Origin: Paraglaciecola sp030730205
GTDB lineage: Bacteria > Pseudomonadota > Gammaproteobacteria > Enterobacterales > Alteromonadaceae
Reading direction: 5' to 3'
Assembly: GCF_052119645.1 (NCBI RefSeq)
Contig: NZ_JBGQOM010000008.1
Location: forward strand, 1 to 64,000
Length of the DNA stretch: 64,000 nt
The notes below the pieces were generated by a model. The model had not been told where the DNA came from. It did no database searches and saw only the letters and a program-made list of their open reading frames with translations. Below, in pieces: positions 51,959 through 60,643 of the stretch. Within the stretch, counting starts at the first letter, position 1, and each line of letters starts with the position of its first letter. The position numbers were made by a program, and so were the translations under genes.

Positions 51959-54900
51959 ATGAAAAGAATGTTAATCAATGCAACCCAGCAAGAAGAGCTG
52001 CGCGTTGCACTTGTAGATGGGCAAAAACTGTATGATTTGGATATTGAAAGTCCAGGCCATGAACAGAAAAAAGCCAACATCTATAAAGGAACTATCACCC
52101 GCGTCGAACCCAGTTTAGAAGCAGCATTTGTAGATTATGGTGCTGACCGCCATGGCTTTTTACCACTAAAAGAAATCGCCCGCGAATATTTCCCACAAGG
52201 CTACAAGTTTGATGGTCGTCCCAATATCAAAGACGTTATCAAAGAAGGTCATCAAGTTATCGTACAAATTGATAAAGAAGAACGTGGCCAAAAAGGCGCA
52301 GCCTTAACCACATTTATCAGTTTAGCAGGCAGTTACTTAGTTTTAATGCCAAATAATCCTCGCGCCGGTGGTATTTCTCGTCGCATCGAAGGTGATGAAC
52401 GTACCGATTTAAAAGATGCTTTAAACGGCCTAGAATTACCCGATGGTATGGGCTTAATCGTCCGTACCGCAGGGGTAGGTAAATCTCCTGAAGAATTAGC
52501 CTATGACTTAGACTACCTCGTGACAGGTTGGTCTCGTATAAAAGAAATCGCTGAATCCCGTCCTGCTCCATTTTTAATTCATCAAGAGAGTGACGTGGTT
52601 GTGCGCGCCTTGCGTGACTATCTACGTCGCGATATTGGTGAGATACTGATTGACCAAGTTGATGTGCATGAACGTGCCTTAAAGCATGTGCAACAAATGC
52701 GTCCTGACTTTGTTAATCGTGTAAAACTCTACCGTGGCGAAGTACCTTTATTCAGCCATTATCAGATAGAAAGCCAAATTGAGTCAGCCTTCCAACGTGA
52801 AGTACGCTTGCCCTCTGGCGGTTCAATTGTTATTGACCCAACGGAAGCATTAACCTCAATCGACATTAACTCAGCCCGCGCAACGAAAGGCAGTGACATC
52901 GAAGAAACTGCTTTCAATACTAACCTTGAAGCGGCAGATGAAGTTGCCAGACAACTGCGTCTGCGTGATTTAGGTGGTTTAGTGGTTATCGACTTTATTG
53001 ATATGACCCCAATTCGCCATCAACGTGAAGTGGAAAATCGTTTAAAAGACGCGGTCAAACATGACCGTGCACGTGTGCAATTGGGCCGAATTTCACGTTT
53101 TGGCTTAATGGAAATGTCTCGTCAGCGCTTACGCCCTTCATTGGGTGATTCTGCACATAACGTTTGTCCTCGTTGTTCTGGCCACGGTACCGTTCGTGGT
53201 ACGGAATCTTTGGCGTTGTCTGTTCTTCGTATCATGGAAGAAGAAAGCATTAAAGACAACACTGGGCAAATTGAAGCGCAGTTACCGGTTAACGTAGCAA
53301 CTTATCTTCTGAACGAAAAACGTCGCTCAGTAGCCAGTATTGAAAAACGTCACGGTGTGCAATTAATCATTATCCCTAATCCCAAATTAGAAACCCCACA
53401 CTACAATTTAGTACGTCGTCGTCCTGACGATGTATTACAGGAAATGAGCTATAACTTAGCCTTAGTAGAAGTAGAAGAAACGGTTGCTGATCGCACTGTG
53501 GCGGCCCCCGTCACCCGTGAACAGCCAGCCCTTCAAAGCTTAGTATCTCCTGATAAAGCGGCGAATGTACCTACGCCTACTGCAGAAAAAGTAGAAGCTC
53601 AAGCAAGCGAGTCATTATTGACGAAAGTGAGCAAGTGGTTATCTGGCTTATTTAAATCAGAAGAGCCTATTGAAGTTCCGAAGAAAGCGACTCATAGCAG
53701 AAATAAAGAACGCGCCCCGCGTAATAACCGTAACAACCGCAATGATAGAAACAAAACAGCTAAACCCTACGAGCAAAAAGAGCGAACCGAAGGTAAAGCG
53801 GACGGTAATGAACAAGCCAATAACCGTTCTGAGCGCAGGCCCCGTCGTGACGACAAGCGTAATAAACCTCGTCGTGATGACACAGCTAATGCAACAAGCG
53901 AAACAGCGGTAGTAGCAGATAAACAAGCAGACAATAAATCACCTGCACCCGCACCTAAGAAAAACGAACGTGTAGCAGAGCGTCGTAAGCGCAGAGATAC
54001 TCGTCGTACAGTGCGTGTCGAAGGCGATAAACCCAATACCAACGTTGATGATAAAGCCGTCCCTAAAGCACCGGCTAAAGACGCTCCAGCACAAGCTAAT
54101 AATACTGTTGAGACGCAGGCGCCAGAGCAAATCAGTAAACATGACCAGACTGAGACTCCGCTACAACCTAAACCAGCAGCAAATGCAGAAACCAAGGCCG
54201 TAACTAAAGCTCCGGTTGTTGAGGATAAAAGCGTTGAGCAGTCTGAGCAAGTGACTGAAGCGAATAACCTAGAAAGCGCTGATGCAGGTGAACAACAACC
54301 ATCGAATGAAGAAAACACTTCGCGCGCGCGCAGTCGTCGTTCTCCTCGCCATATTCGAGCAGCGGGTCAAAAACGCCGTAAAGAAAATGAAGAAAAAGCA
54401 GATGCTGAAGTAAAAGATGCTGTTGTTCAAGATGAATTACAATTTGACGCACCGGTTCCTAGCGAAGCAAAAGTAGCGAAAGATGAAGCCTCTTCTGTAG
54501 CACCAGAAAAAACGCCTGAACCCGCTCAAGCGGTGATGGAACTTTCTGATCAAAAGCGCCCTTCTCAACAAGAGCCTTCAGTAACGGAAGCTCCCAATGC
54601 CAAATCTGAAGTTACTGAACAAACTGCTGTACAGGTAAGCCCTGCACCTCAAGAACCAGTAAAAGCTGAAGTAACAAATGAAGCGGTGGCTGTAGACGTT
54701 AAAACCGAAGAAGCGAAAAGCGTTCAAGCGCTTGAGTCAGCACCTGTTGAACAACCAGCAGCGCCGGTAGAAACCGCTAAGACTGAAAGCCCAGCAGAGC
54801 AGCCCGTTACCGCACAAGCTGAAGTCAAAGTCAGTAAAGCGCTTACGCAAGCTAAACCGGTGGCTAAAGTTCAGAAGTCTGTTTCAGCCCCCATGGCAAG

Positions 54901-55057
54901 GCCTGTCTCTATTGACGAAGCCTTCACGGAACTCGATATCAAAGCGCTTGCCAATGATGCAAGACCTGCCATTAAAGTGTCTGGTAAGACAGCAGGCTTT
55001 AAAAGTGCAGCATTCAGTGTGACGGCTCCAGCTACACGCCCCACTTCTGAAGAATAA
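51959..55057 (+). CDS. rne: Ribonuclease E
   Basis: 1032 residues from the ATG at 51959, because MKRMLINATQQEELRVAL is the family start; a frame to 51866 adds unrelated residues. The S1 RNA-binding domain is at about 40-125. The DNase I-like catalytic core has Asp302 (DINSARATKG) and Asp345 (VVIDFIDM), and the zinc link is CPRCSGHGT (Cys403, Cys406). From ~520 on it is disordered: Arg-rich blocks (RRPRRDDKRNKPRRDD; ERVAERRKRRDTRR) for RNA binding, a long Ala/Glu/Gln/Pro tract, and a C-terminal SAPMARPVSIDEAF segment resembling the PNPase-binding end. It initiates mRNA decay and rRNA/tRNA processing and scaffolds the degradosome. Confidence 0.98.
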   Translation: MKRMLINATQQEELRVALVDGQKLYDLDIESPGHEQKKANIYKGTITRVEPSLEAAFVDYGADRHGFLPLKEIAREYFPQGYKFDGRPNIKDVIKEGHQVIVQIDKEERGQKGAALTTFISLAGSYLVLMPNNPRAGGISRRIEGDERTDLKDALNGLELPDGMGLIVRTAGVGKSPEELAYDLDYLVTGWSRIKEIAESRPAPFLIHQESDVVVRALRDYLRRDIGEILIDQVDVHERALKHVQQMRPDFVNRVKLYRGEVPLFSHYQIESQIESAFQREVRLPSGGSIVIDPTEALTSIDINSARATKGSDIEETAFNTNLEAADEVARQLRLRDLGGLVVIDFIDMTPIRHQREVENRLKDAVKHDRARVQLGRISRFGLMEMSRQRLRPSLGDSAHNVCPRCSGHGTVRGTESLALSVLRIMEEESIKDNTGQIEAQLPVNVATYLLNEKRRSVASIEKRHGVQLIIIPNPKLETPHYNLVRRRPDDVLQEMSYNLALVEVEETVADRTVAAPVTREQPALQSLVSPDKAANVPTPTAEKVEAQASESLLTKVSKWLSGLFKSEEPIEVPKKATHSRNKERAPRNNRNNRNDRNKTAKPYEQKERTEGKADGNEQANNRSERRPRRDDKRNKPRRDDTANATSETAVVADKQADNKSPAPAPKKNERVAERRKRRDTRRTVRVEGDKPNTNVDDKAVPKAPAKDAPAQANNTVETQAPEQISKHDQTETPLQPKPAANAETKAVTKAPVVEDKSVEQSEQVTEANNLESADAGEQQPSNEENTSRARSRRSPRHIRAAGQKRRKENEEKADAEVKDAVVQDELQFDAPVPSEAKVAKDEASSVAPEKTPEPAQAVMELSDQKRPSQQEPSVTEAPNAKSEVTEQTAVQVSPAPQEPVKAEVTNEAVAVDVKTEEAKSVQALESAPVEQPAAPVETAKTESPAEQPVTAQAEVKVSKALTQAKPVAKVQKSVSAPMARPVSIDEAFTELDIKALANDARPAIKVSGKTAGFKSAAFSVTAPATRPTSEE

Positions 55058-55071
55058 ATAATAAGCTAGTT

Positions 55072-55104
55072 AAAACCGCAAATGCTCAAGCATTTGCGGT
55101 TTTG
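55072..55104 (+). terminator. Terminator after rne
   Basis: AAACCGCAAATGCT / AGCATTTGCGGTTT, a 14-bp perfect stem around CA (a larger loop after fraying), followed by TTG-TTAGTTTTG. It lies 15 nt past the rne stop. Confidence 0.88.
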
Positions 55105-55214
55105 TTAGTTTTGCCCCACATGAGCTTCACTTCCTTCAACAAAGTAAGCCACCCCTTTAACAAGATGCTAAAGTTAATTCTTGTTTCATGTAATTTTTAT
55201 ACTGAGATCTTTCT

Positions 55215-56510
55215 ATGAGTTTTGCCGAATTAGGCTTATCACCCAAAATTCTTTCTGCCGTATTGGCCAAAGGATACAACACTCCCTCTCCTATTCAGTT
55301 ACAGGCTATTCCAGCCGTGCTAGCTGGAAAAGATGTTATGGCTGCAGCACAAACGGGCACAGGAAAAACAGCCGGTTTTACCCTACCTATTCTTGAATTA
55401 TTAACCAAGGGTAAACCCGCAGGTCCCAATCAAGCCAGAGCCTTAATCCTAACGCCAACCCGTGAGCTTGCAGCGCAAGTAGGTGAAAGTGTTGAAGCAT
55501 ATGGTAAAGATTTACCTTTGCGCTCAGCTGTTGTGTTTGGTGGTGTGGGTATCAATCCACAAATGATTAAACTGCGCAAAGGCGTAGACATCTTAGTAGC
55601 AACACCAGGACGTTTGCTGGATCTTTATAATCAAAATGCGGTTCGGTTCAGCCAACTAGAGATTTTGATCTTAGATGAAGCTGACAGAATGTTAGACATG
55701 GGGTTTATTCATGACATTAAAAAAATCATCAAATTGCTGCCTGTCAAACGTCAAACCTTAATGTTTTCTGCCACCTTCTCTGATGATATTCGCAAACTGG
55801 CAAAAGGCTTGGTAAATAATCCTACTGAAATATCAGTATCACCTGCTAACACCACTGTCGAATCTGTTGAGCAATGGGTTTATCCAGTTGATAAAACGCA
55901 AAAAACGGCCGTTTTAGTTAAATTAATCAAAGATGAAAATTGGCAACAAGTATTGGTATTTAGTCGCACCAAACACGGCGCCAATCGGATCGTTAAACAA
56001 TTAGAAGCCAAAAACATAGCTGCAGCTGCTATCCATGGAAATAAAAGCCAAGGCGCACGAACTAAGGCCTTAGCTGATTTTAAACAAGGTAAAATTAAAG
56101 CTCTTGTGGCTACGGATATTGCCGCCCGCGGCTTAGATATCGACCAGTTGCCGCAAGTTGTCAATTATGATTTGCCTAATGTCTCTGAAGATTACGTGCA
56201 CCGTATCGGCAGAACGGGCCGTGCTGGCGCTACTGGCCAAGCGATTTCATTTGTTGCTGCTGACGAATTTGGTTTGTTAGCGGATATTGAGCGATTCACC
56301 AAACAAGTAATAAACCGCAAAACCGTAGCTGGTTTTGAACCCACTAATCCAGTACCAGAGTCTCGTTTAGATACCCGTCCGATAAAACCGAATAAACCCA
56401 AAAGACCTAAACCTGATCATCGTGATGGACAACGTTCGGGTGAAAATCGCACTGGTCACAATCATCAGGCTAAGCGTGCGGCGCGCCCACAGCGAAAACC
56501 GCAACAATAA
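55215..56510 (+). CDS. rhlE: DEAD-box ATP-dependent RNA helicase RhlE
   Basis: 431 residues. The Q motif FAELGLSPKIL and PSPIQLQAIP open the protein. Motif I is AAQTGTGKT, Ia TPTRELAAQ, II DEAD in LILDEADRML, III SAT in FSATFS, and VI HRIGRTGRAG. The C-terminal ~60 residues are a basic, Arg/Lys/Pro-rich tail (RPIKPNKPKRPKPDHRDG). It unwinds RNA in ribosome assembly and can assist the degradosome. It lies next to rne; the terminator makes separate transcripts likely. Confidence 0.94.
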   Translation: MSFAELGLSPKILSAVLAKGYNTPSPIQLQAIPAVLAGKDVMAAAQTGTGKTAGFTLPILELLTKGKPAGPNQARALILTPTRELAAQVGESVEAYGKDLPLRSAVVFGGVGINPQMIKLRKGVDILVATPGRLLDLYNQNAVRFSQLEILILDEADRMLDMGFIHDIKKIIKLLPVKRQTLMFSATFSDDIRKLAKGLVNNPTEISVSPANTTVESVEQWVYPVDKTQKTAVLVKLIKDENWQQVLVFSRTKHGANRIVKQLEAKNIAAAAIHGNKSQGARTKALADFKQGKIKALVATDIAARGLDIDQLPQVVNYDLPNVSEDYVHRIGRTGRAGATGQAISFVAADEFGLLADIERFTKQVINRKTVAGFEPTNPVPESRLDTRPIKPNKPKRPKPDHRDGQRSGENRTGHNHQAKRAARPQRKPQQ

Positions 56511-56528
56511 ACCCAACCGCTACAACAC

Positions 56529-56567
56529 GCCGTCATATTTATTACGCATTGACATGACGGCTATTTT
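56529..56567 (+). terminator. Terminator after rhlE
   Basis: GCCGTCAT / ATGACGGC, an 8-bp perfect stem with a 17-nt loop, followed by TATTTTAT. It sits between the convergent rhlE and NUP genes. Confidence 0.75.
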
Positions 56568-56573
56568 ATCTGC

Positions 56574-57584
56574 TTACTTAGTAAAAGGCGGCGGGCCTTG
56601 GCGCCATTGCGCCCAATTTTGCACAATGTGATCCACAACCTTTTCGCCTACTAAAACAATATTTTCAACGGTCTCAGCAAAACCTCCCGCCGTTTCGCCG
56701 GGTGCTGGATCAAGATGAGCCAAGGTGCTTTCGTTGGGATGACCTTGGTCAAAATTGACTGCCCCTCGCAAACTCATTAATCGCTCGGTACCCACACTTC
56801 GAGACAATACCTGAGCAATCGCCGCCGCTTCCATTTCGGTAATGACATAATCATCAGCACCATAAGACGATGCGATGTATTGGGCCTCTTGGGACAAGCC
56901 AGGCCCGTGAAAAAAAGTATCACCTGTCATATGCGTACCTTTGTTGATAGTCGGTAAAGAGCGCGCGGCTTTTTGCGGATAACGCATTCGATAGGCTTTA
57001 GCCCCATCAGAATCTTTTAACTCAACGCCTTGACTAAGATAAAGACTCCAATCAAGTAATGCTGGATTAAGCTGGTAACGCCTAATACTTTCATAACCTT
57101 TACGCGGCATAAAAGTAGGTTGCCCCGCAGGACCTTCTTCTGGTTTCCAGCGATGTCCAAGATCATAATCCACTAACCATGAGCCCCAACTCACATCACC
57201 GATAGTTCCTTTATTGGGAGGGGTACCACCGACGCCACTGATCACAAAATAACTCTGGCTCATGTCAAACTTATCACTTAGCACAATAGCTTGAATAGAT
57301 GCGGAAGAGCCTACTTTCCCCATCCCCAAGACAGAACCACAAACAGCATCCTGATTGCAATAAACTGGATTAAGTGCCCCCTTTACCTGAACGATGTTGC
57401 TGTTTTTAAAATATCGCTCATACCAATATTGGAACTCCCCCGCTCTATCGCCACTATTATCGCCAATCTCAAACATGGCCGCGATAAACACTTTAACTTC
57501 AATTGGTTTCTCTAGTGCTACGACCTTAAATGAGGTGCCAACGATGGCCAACAGAAGTGCACTTACCCTAACTAACTTGCCCAT
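56574..57584 (-). CDS. Purine nucleoside permease-family (NUP) exported protein
   Basis: 336 residues. A signal peptide (about residues 1-24, VVALE) precedes a complete NUP domain: IEVKVFIAAMFEIGDNSGDR, GSVLGMGKVGSSASIQAIVL, VISGVGGTPPNKGTIGDVSW, THMTGDTFFHGPGLS and a C-terminal TVENIVLVGEKVVDHIVQNW. It is clearly homologous to the N-terminal two thirds of the NUP-cupin protein at 33312 but has no cupin. Because it is exported and has no membrane helices beyond the signal, 'permease' is doubtful; a periplasmic nucleoside-phosphorylase-like enzyme or binding protein is more likely. It is monocistronic and 22 kb from the purine locus. Confidence 0.88.
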   Translation of the reverse strand: MGKLVRVSALLLAIVGTSFKVVALEKPIEVKVFIAAMFEIGDNSGDRAGEFQYWYERYFKNSNIVQVKGALNPVYCNQDAVCGSVLGMGKVGSSASIQAIVLSDKFDMSQSYFVISGVGGTPPNKGTIGDVSWGSWLVDYDLGHRWKPEEGPAGQPTFMPRKGYESIRRYQLNPALLDWSLYLSQGVELKDSDGAKAYRMRYPQKAARSLPTINKGTHMTGDTFFHGPGLSQEAQYIASSYGADDYVITEMEAAAIAQVLSRSVGTERLMSLRGAVNFDQGHPNESTLAHLDPAPGETAGGFAETVENIVLVGEKVVDHIVQNWAQWRQGPPPFTK

Positions 57585-57641
57585 TTACCTCTTCCTTTTT
57601 GTATTATTATTAACCGTTAAATAAGGTGTATACCCCTACTC

Positions 57642-59333
57642 TTATTGAGTAGTCCGGCAAAATTTTTTTACTTCAGCAACAACGGCCGACAATCCGTTGC
57701 CCCTTGAAGGACTCAAGTGCCGCGCTAAACCAAGGTGATGCAGATAACGAGACAAATCAAAACTCAAAATATACTCAGGTGTTTGCTCATTTAGCACCTC
57801 AAAAACGATAGCCAACAAACCACGCACAATTTTACTGGGTGAGTCTCCTTGTAAGCGCACGTTTTGATCATGTAATTCGCAACGAAGCCAAACCTGACTT
57901 TCACAACCCACTATTTCATGCTCAGACGTTTTCATAAAATCAGGGAGTCGCACGAGATCTTTTCCTGCCAACATTATTTGCCGATAAACACCATCCCAAC
58001 CGCGAGCTGCTTTTACATTTTGCCCTAAAACTTTTAAGTTCTCGTTACTGGTAGTTTTAGAATTAAAAGTGAGGACATCTATGGCCTCACTTTTACTGCT
58101 CTGTTGTTTATCAATTTCTGGGTAGTTCGAGTAACTGAGTTTGGCTATAGCACTGTTGAGTGCGTCAATAAACCGTTGGATATCTTCTATGCTGTTATAA
58201 CATGCCATCGAGACTCGTAATGTCCCTGCTATGCCTAGACGTTTCATCAAGGGCATTGTGCAGTGATGCCCGGTCCGAATGGCAATATTCTGCTCACTTA
58301 ACAATATGCTTAAATCTTGAATATCAAGCCCTTGCACGGTAAAGGATTGCACTGCCACACTTCTATTGCTATCGCCCCACAGCCTTACACCCGAAACCTG
58401 ACGTAAAGCATTAATCAAAAAAAGATAAAGCTCGTTCTCAGTGTCATGTATTTGCTGCCGATGCAGGTTAATAAAGGTCAATGCTGCACCCAAGCCCATT
58501 ACACCAGCAATATTGGGCGTACCAGCTTCGAATTTATAGGGTGGCGCTTGAAAAGTTGCACTGTGATACTCTACTTGCTGGATCATTTCCCCACCAAATT
58601 GATAGGGCTGCAGACTTTCCAATACAGGCATTTTTCCAAACAACACACCCAGCCCTGTCGGGCCATACATTTTATGAGCGCTAAATACATAGAAATCACA
58701 ATCTAAAGCCTGTACGTCAACTGGCAAATGACTCACCGCCTGTGCACCATCAATTAAGGTTAAGGCCCCCACCTCTTTAGCTTTGCGAATAATGGGCGAA
58801 ATTGGATTGATATTACCCAAAGCATTAGACACATGTGACATCGCCACTATGGCGGTATCGTGGTTAATTAAAGCTAGTGAGGGCTCAAGCAGTAATATGC
58901 CACTGTCATCTACCGGCATAATGGCCAGTGTAAGCTCGTAGCGCAGTGCCAATTGCTGCCAAGGCACTAAGTTAGCGTGGTGCTCTAAGGCTGACAGCAC
59001 TATGTTTTTCTTGCCCTTAAAGTGAGACGCTGTTAAGCCATTGGCTACTAAATTAATGCTTTCTGTTGCGCCTTTAGTCCACACAATTTCAGATGGGCTA
59101 CGCGCACCGATAAACTGTTGTACCTGCTGGCGTACCGACTCAAATTGCTCTGTCGTCTTAGTCGCTTGAACATGACTAGAACGATGAACATTGGCATTTT
59201 CAGTGGCGTAAAACGTCCTAAGCCGTTCAATCACGGAAGAGGGTTTGTGACTAGTCGCCGCACTATCTAAATACACGTGATCGTGCGATGACAACAATTG
59301 TGGGAAAAGCGCGCGAAGAGGATTATTTTGCAT
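57642..59333 (-). CDS. Cysteine desulfurase fused to SufE/CsdE sulfur acceptor (SufS-SufE)
   Basis: About 563 residues. Residues 1-~405 are a complete SufS/CsdA desulfurase: VYLDSAATSHKP, the PLP lysine in FSAHKMYGPTGLG (Lys221) and the catalytic Cys in RTGHHCTMPLM (Cys358). After a ~30-residue linker, residues ~430-563 are a SufE/CsdE domain with the acceptor Cys in IVGCESQVWL (Cys477), then LRCELHDQNVRLQGDSPSKI and SPSRGNGL. One protein therefore takes sulfur from cysteine and relays it to its own acceptor. I chose the ATG at 59333; the frame runs to a TTG at 59372. There are no sufBCD genes nearby, so a CsdA-CsdE-like role is as likely as SUF. Confidence 0.93.
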   Translation of the reverse strand: MQNNPLRALFPQLLSSHDHVYLDSAATSHKPSSVIERLRTFYATENANVHRSSHVQATKTTEQFESVRQQVQQFIGARSPSEIVWTKGATESINLVANGLTASHFKGKKNIVLSALEHHANLVPWQQLALRYELTLAIMPVDDSGILLLEPSLALINHDTAIVAMSHVSNALGNINPISPIIRKAKEVGALTLIDGAQAVSHLPVDVQALDCDFYVFSAHKMYGPTGLGVLFGKMPVLESLQPYQFGGEMIQQVEYHSATFQAPPYKFEAGTPNIAGVMGLGAALTFINLHRQQIHDTENELYLFLINALRQVSGVRLWGDSNRSVAVQSFTVQGLDIQDLSILLSEQNIAIRTGHHCTMPLMKRLGIAGTLRVSMACYNSIEDIQRFIDALNSAIAKLSYSNYPEIDKQQSSKSEAIDVLTFNSKTTSNENLKVLGQNVKAARGWDGVYRQIMLAGKDLVRLPDFMKTSEHEIVGCESQVWLRCELHDQNVRLQGDSPSKIVRGLLAIVFEVLNEQTPEYILSFDLSRYLHHLGLARHLSPSRGNGLSAVVAEVKKFCRTTQ

Positions 59334-59382
59334 TTGCAACAAACTGACTACACCCAAATAAATAGCCAGCAATTGTTGTCAA

Positions 59383-59937
59383 TTACACTCGCATAGGCAA
59401 GTGTTTATCAGCATTAACTTGCAGGATAATTTCGACTAAGCGAATAATTTTACTGTTTGATAATTGACGATAATCAAAATACGGACAAACGATAAGTTTA
59501 CTGGCCAAATCTAACGCAAATTCATTATCCAACCACACGATGTCTGGCGACAAATGCAGGCGCTTTGCATAAGTTCGTCCCATGATAATATGCAATGCAT
59601 TGGTACGACCCAAGGCCAGTTGATAGGGTTCAAAACATAAGGCCGTGTCTGAATCTGCCTGCAATAATGCCTTATCTCGGTATGCTTGCCAGCAGTCAAA
59701 CTGACTAACGTTACTCGCTGCAGGTCCTTGCTCAGCCAGCGCGAAAACGAGTTTGGCGTAAACATTAAATACCTTACGCCAACCATTTCCACAGGCTAAT
59801 CCTACTTCTCTCAATTCTGAAGCAAGCAAAGGCACATATTGGTCTGAACTTTTGGCAAACTTAAAAGCGGGTCTATTACCAATATAAACACGAAACTGAG
59901 CATTACTATCACCTAAACCCCTAATCGTATTTACCAT
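59383..59937 (-). CDS. Protein of unknown function downstream of the DUF2750 gene
   Basis: 184 residues, no signal peptide or membrane segment. I recognise no catalytic motif. Recurrent features are FRVYIGNRPAFKF near the N-terminus, GLACGNGWRKVFNVYAKLVF near residues 47-66 and GRTNALHIIMGRTYAKRL near 108-125. It lies 6 nt after the DUF2750 gene and 49 nt before the SufS-SufE gene, so it is probably in one transcript with both. It could belong to a small gammaproteobacteria-restricted DUF family. Confidence 0.75.
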   Translation of the reverse strand: MVNTIRGLGDSNAQFRVYIGNRPAFKFAKSSDQYVPLLASELREVGLACGNGWRKVFNVYAKLVFALAEQGPAASNVSQFDCWQAYRDKALLQADSDTALCFEPYQLALGRTNALHIIMGRTYAKRLHLSPDIVWLDNEFALDLASKLIVCPYFDYRQLSNSKIIRLVEIILQVNADKHLPMRV

Positions 59938-59943
59938 CTCTTT

Positions 59944-60351
59944 TTAGTCTTGTTTATTCTCTGCTAAATTGGCTAAATCTTCTTCGATACATTCAAGCAT
60001 TTCACGTGCTTCCAGCATAATGCCTTCTTCGTCGTCGCCCAAGGGAAAAACTAAAATTAGCGTATTGTTACTCTGCATGCCCGGCAACCACGTTTCTAGC
60101 CAATCTGTGAACTCTATTTGTCTGGGCTCGCAATTAGGAAAATCATTTTTGACCCAAGCGGTAGCAAATGTTTGGCAAGGCCAAATCGGCATACATACAT
60201 CGTCGTCAGCTTTAAGCATCACCCAACCATCGGTACCAAATAAGCCCCACAAAAACCCTTTTTCTATCATTTGCGCCAACGTGTAATCTAGGCGTTCTTC
60301 GGGTAACATTTTGTTTAGTTCAACAAATTCTTTAGATGACACTTCACTCAT
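59944..60351 (-). CDS. DUF2750 domain protein
   Basis: 135 residues, acidic. FVELNKMLPEERLDYTLAQM, GFLWGLFGTDGWVMLKADD, PIWPCQTFATAW and VFPLGDDEEGIML follow the DUF2750 pattern: the upstream half resembles an immunity- or SUKH-like small fold, but the function is unknown. It heads a likely three-gene leftward transcript with the unknown protein and SufS-SufE. Confidence 0.82.
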   Translation of the reverse strand: MSEVSSKEFVELNKMLPEERLDYTLAQMIEKGFLWGLFGTDGWVMLKADDDVCMPIWPCQTFATAWVKNDFPNCEPRQIEFTDWLETWLPGMQSNNTLILVFPLGDDEEGIMLEAREMLECIEEDLANLAENKQD

Positions 60352-60643
60352 AAAACTTCCTTTTTAACCTTATTCATCTTCTTCAAAATATAAAGCGTGA
60401 TAATAGCATTTTTCATGCCCGGGATAAGCGTGTTTTCCCGAAAAACGAGTGATACCACCAAAAAATAGTAACCTAATTAGTACCCTTTGTAAGGGCTAAA
60501 GTAGCACTTATATTTTGGGTGGTAGTGCAAACCATACCAAGAATGCATTAACGACAAGAAACAAACACCGTTCTAGTGTAACTTAGGATTTCATGGCAGT
60601 ATTTGTGTAAATAATAACTTAAAATTTATTTGGCAATCATCCT
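60352..60643. other. Divergent intergenic region DUF2750 / M1 peptidase
   Basis: 292 bp without a gene. It contains small hairpins only (CGGGA...TCCCG near 60420-60441; ACCCTT-TGT-AAGGG near 60482-60496). Promoters for both flanking genes are expected here but none is convincing. Confidence 0.4.

Noticed and set aside
53767..54318. 183-residue open frame antisense to the RNase E C-terminal region
   Set aside because: It lies over the repetitive, biased coding sequence of rne, is rich in Ser/Leu/Cys with no family resemblance, and has no ribosome site. Shadow frame.
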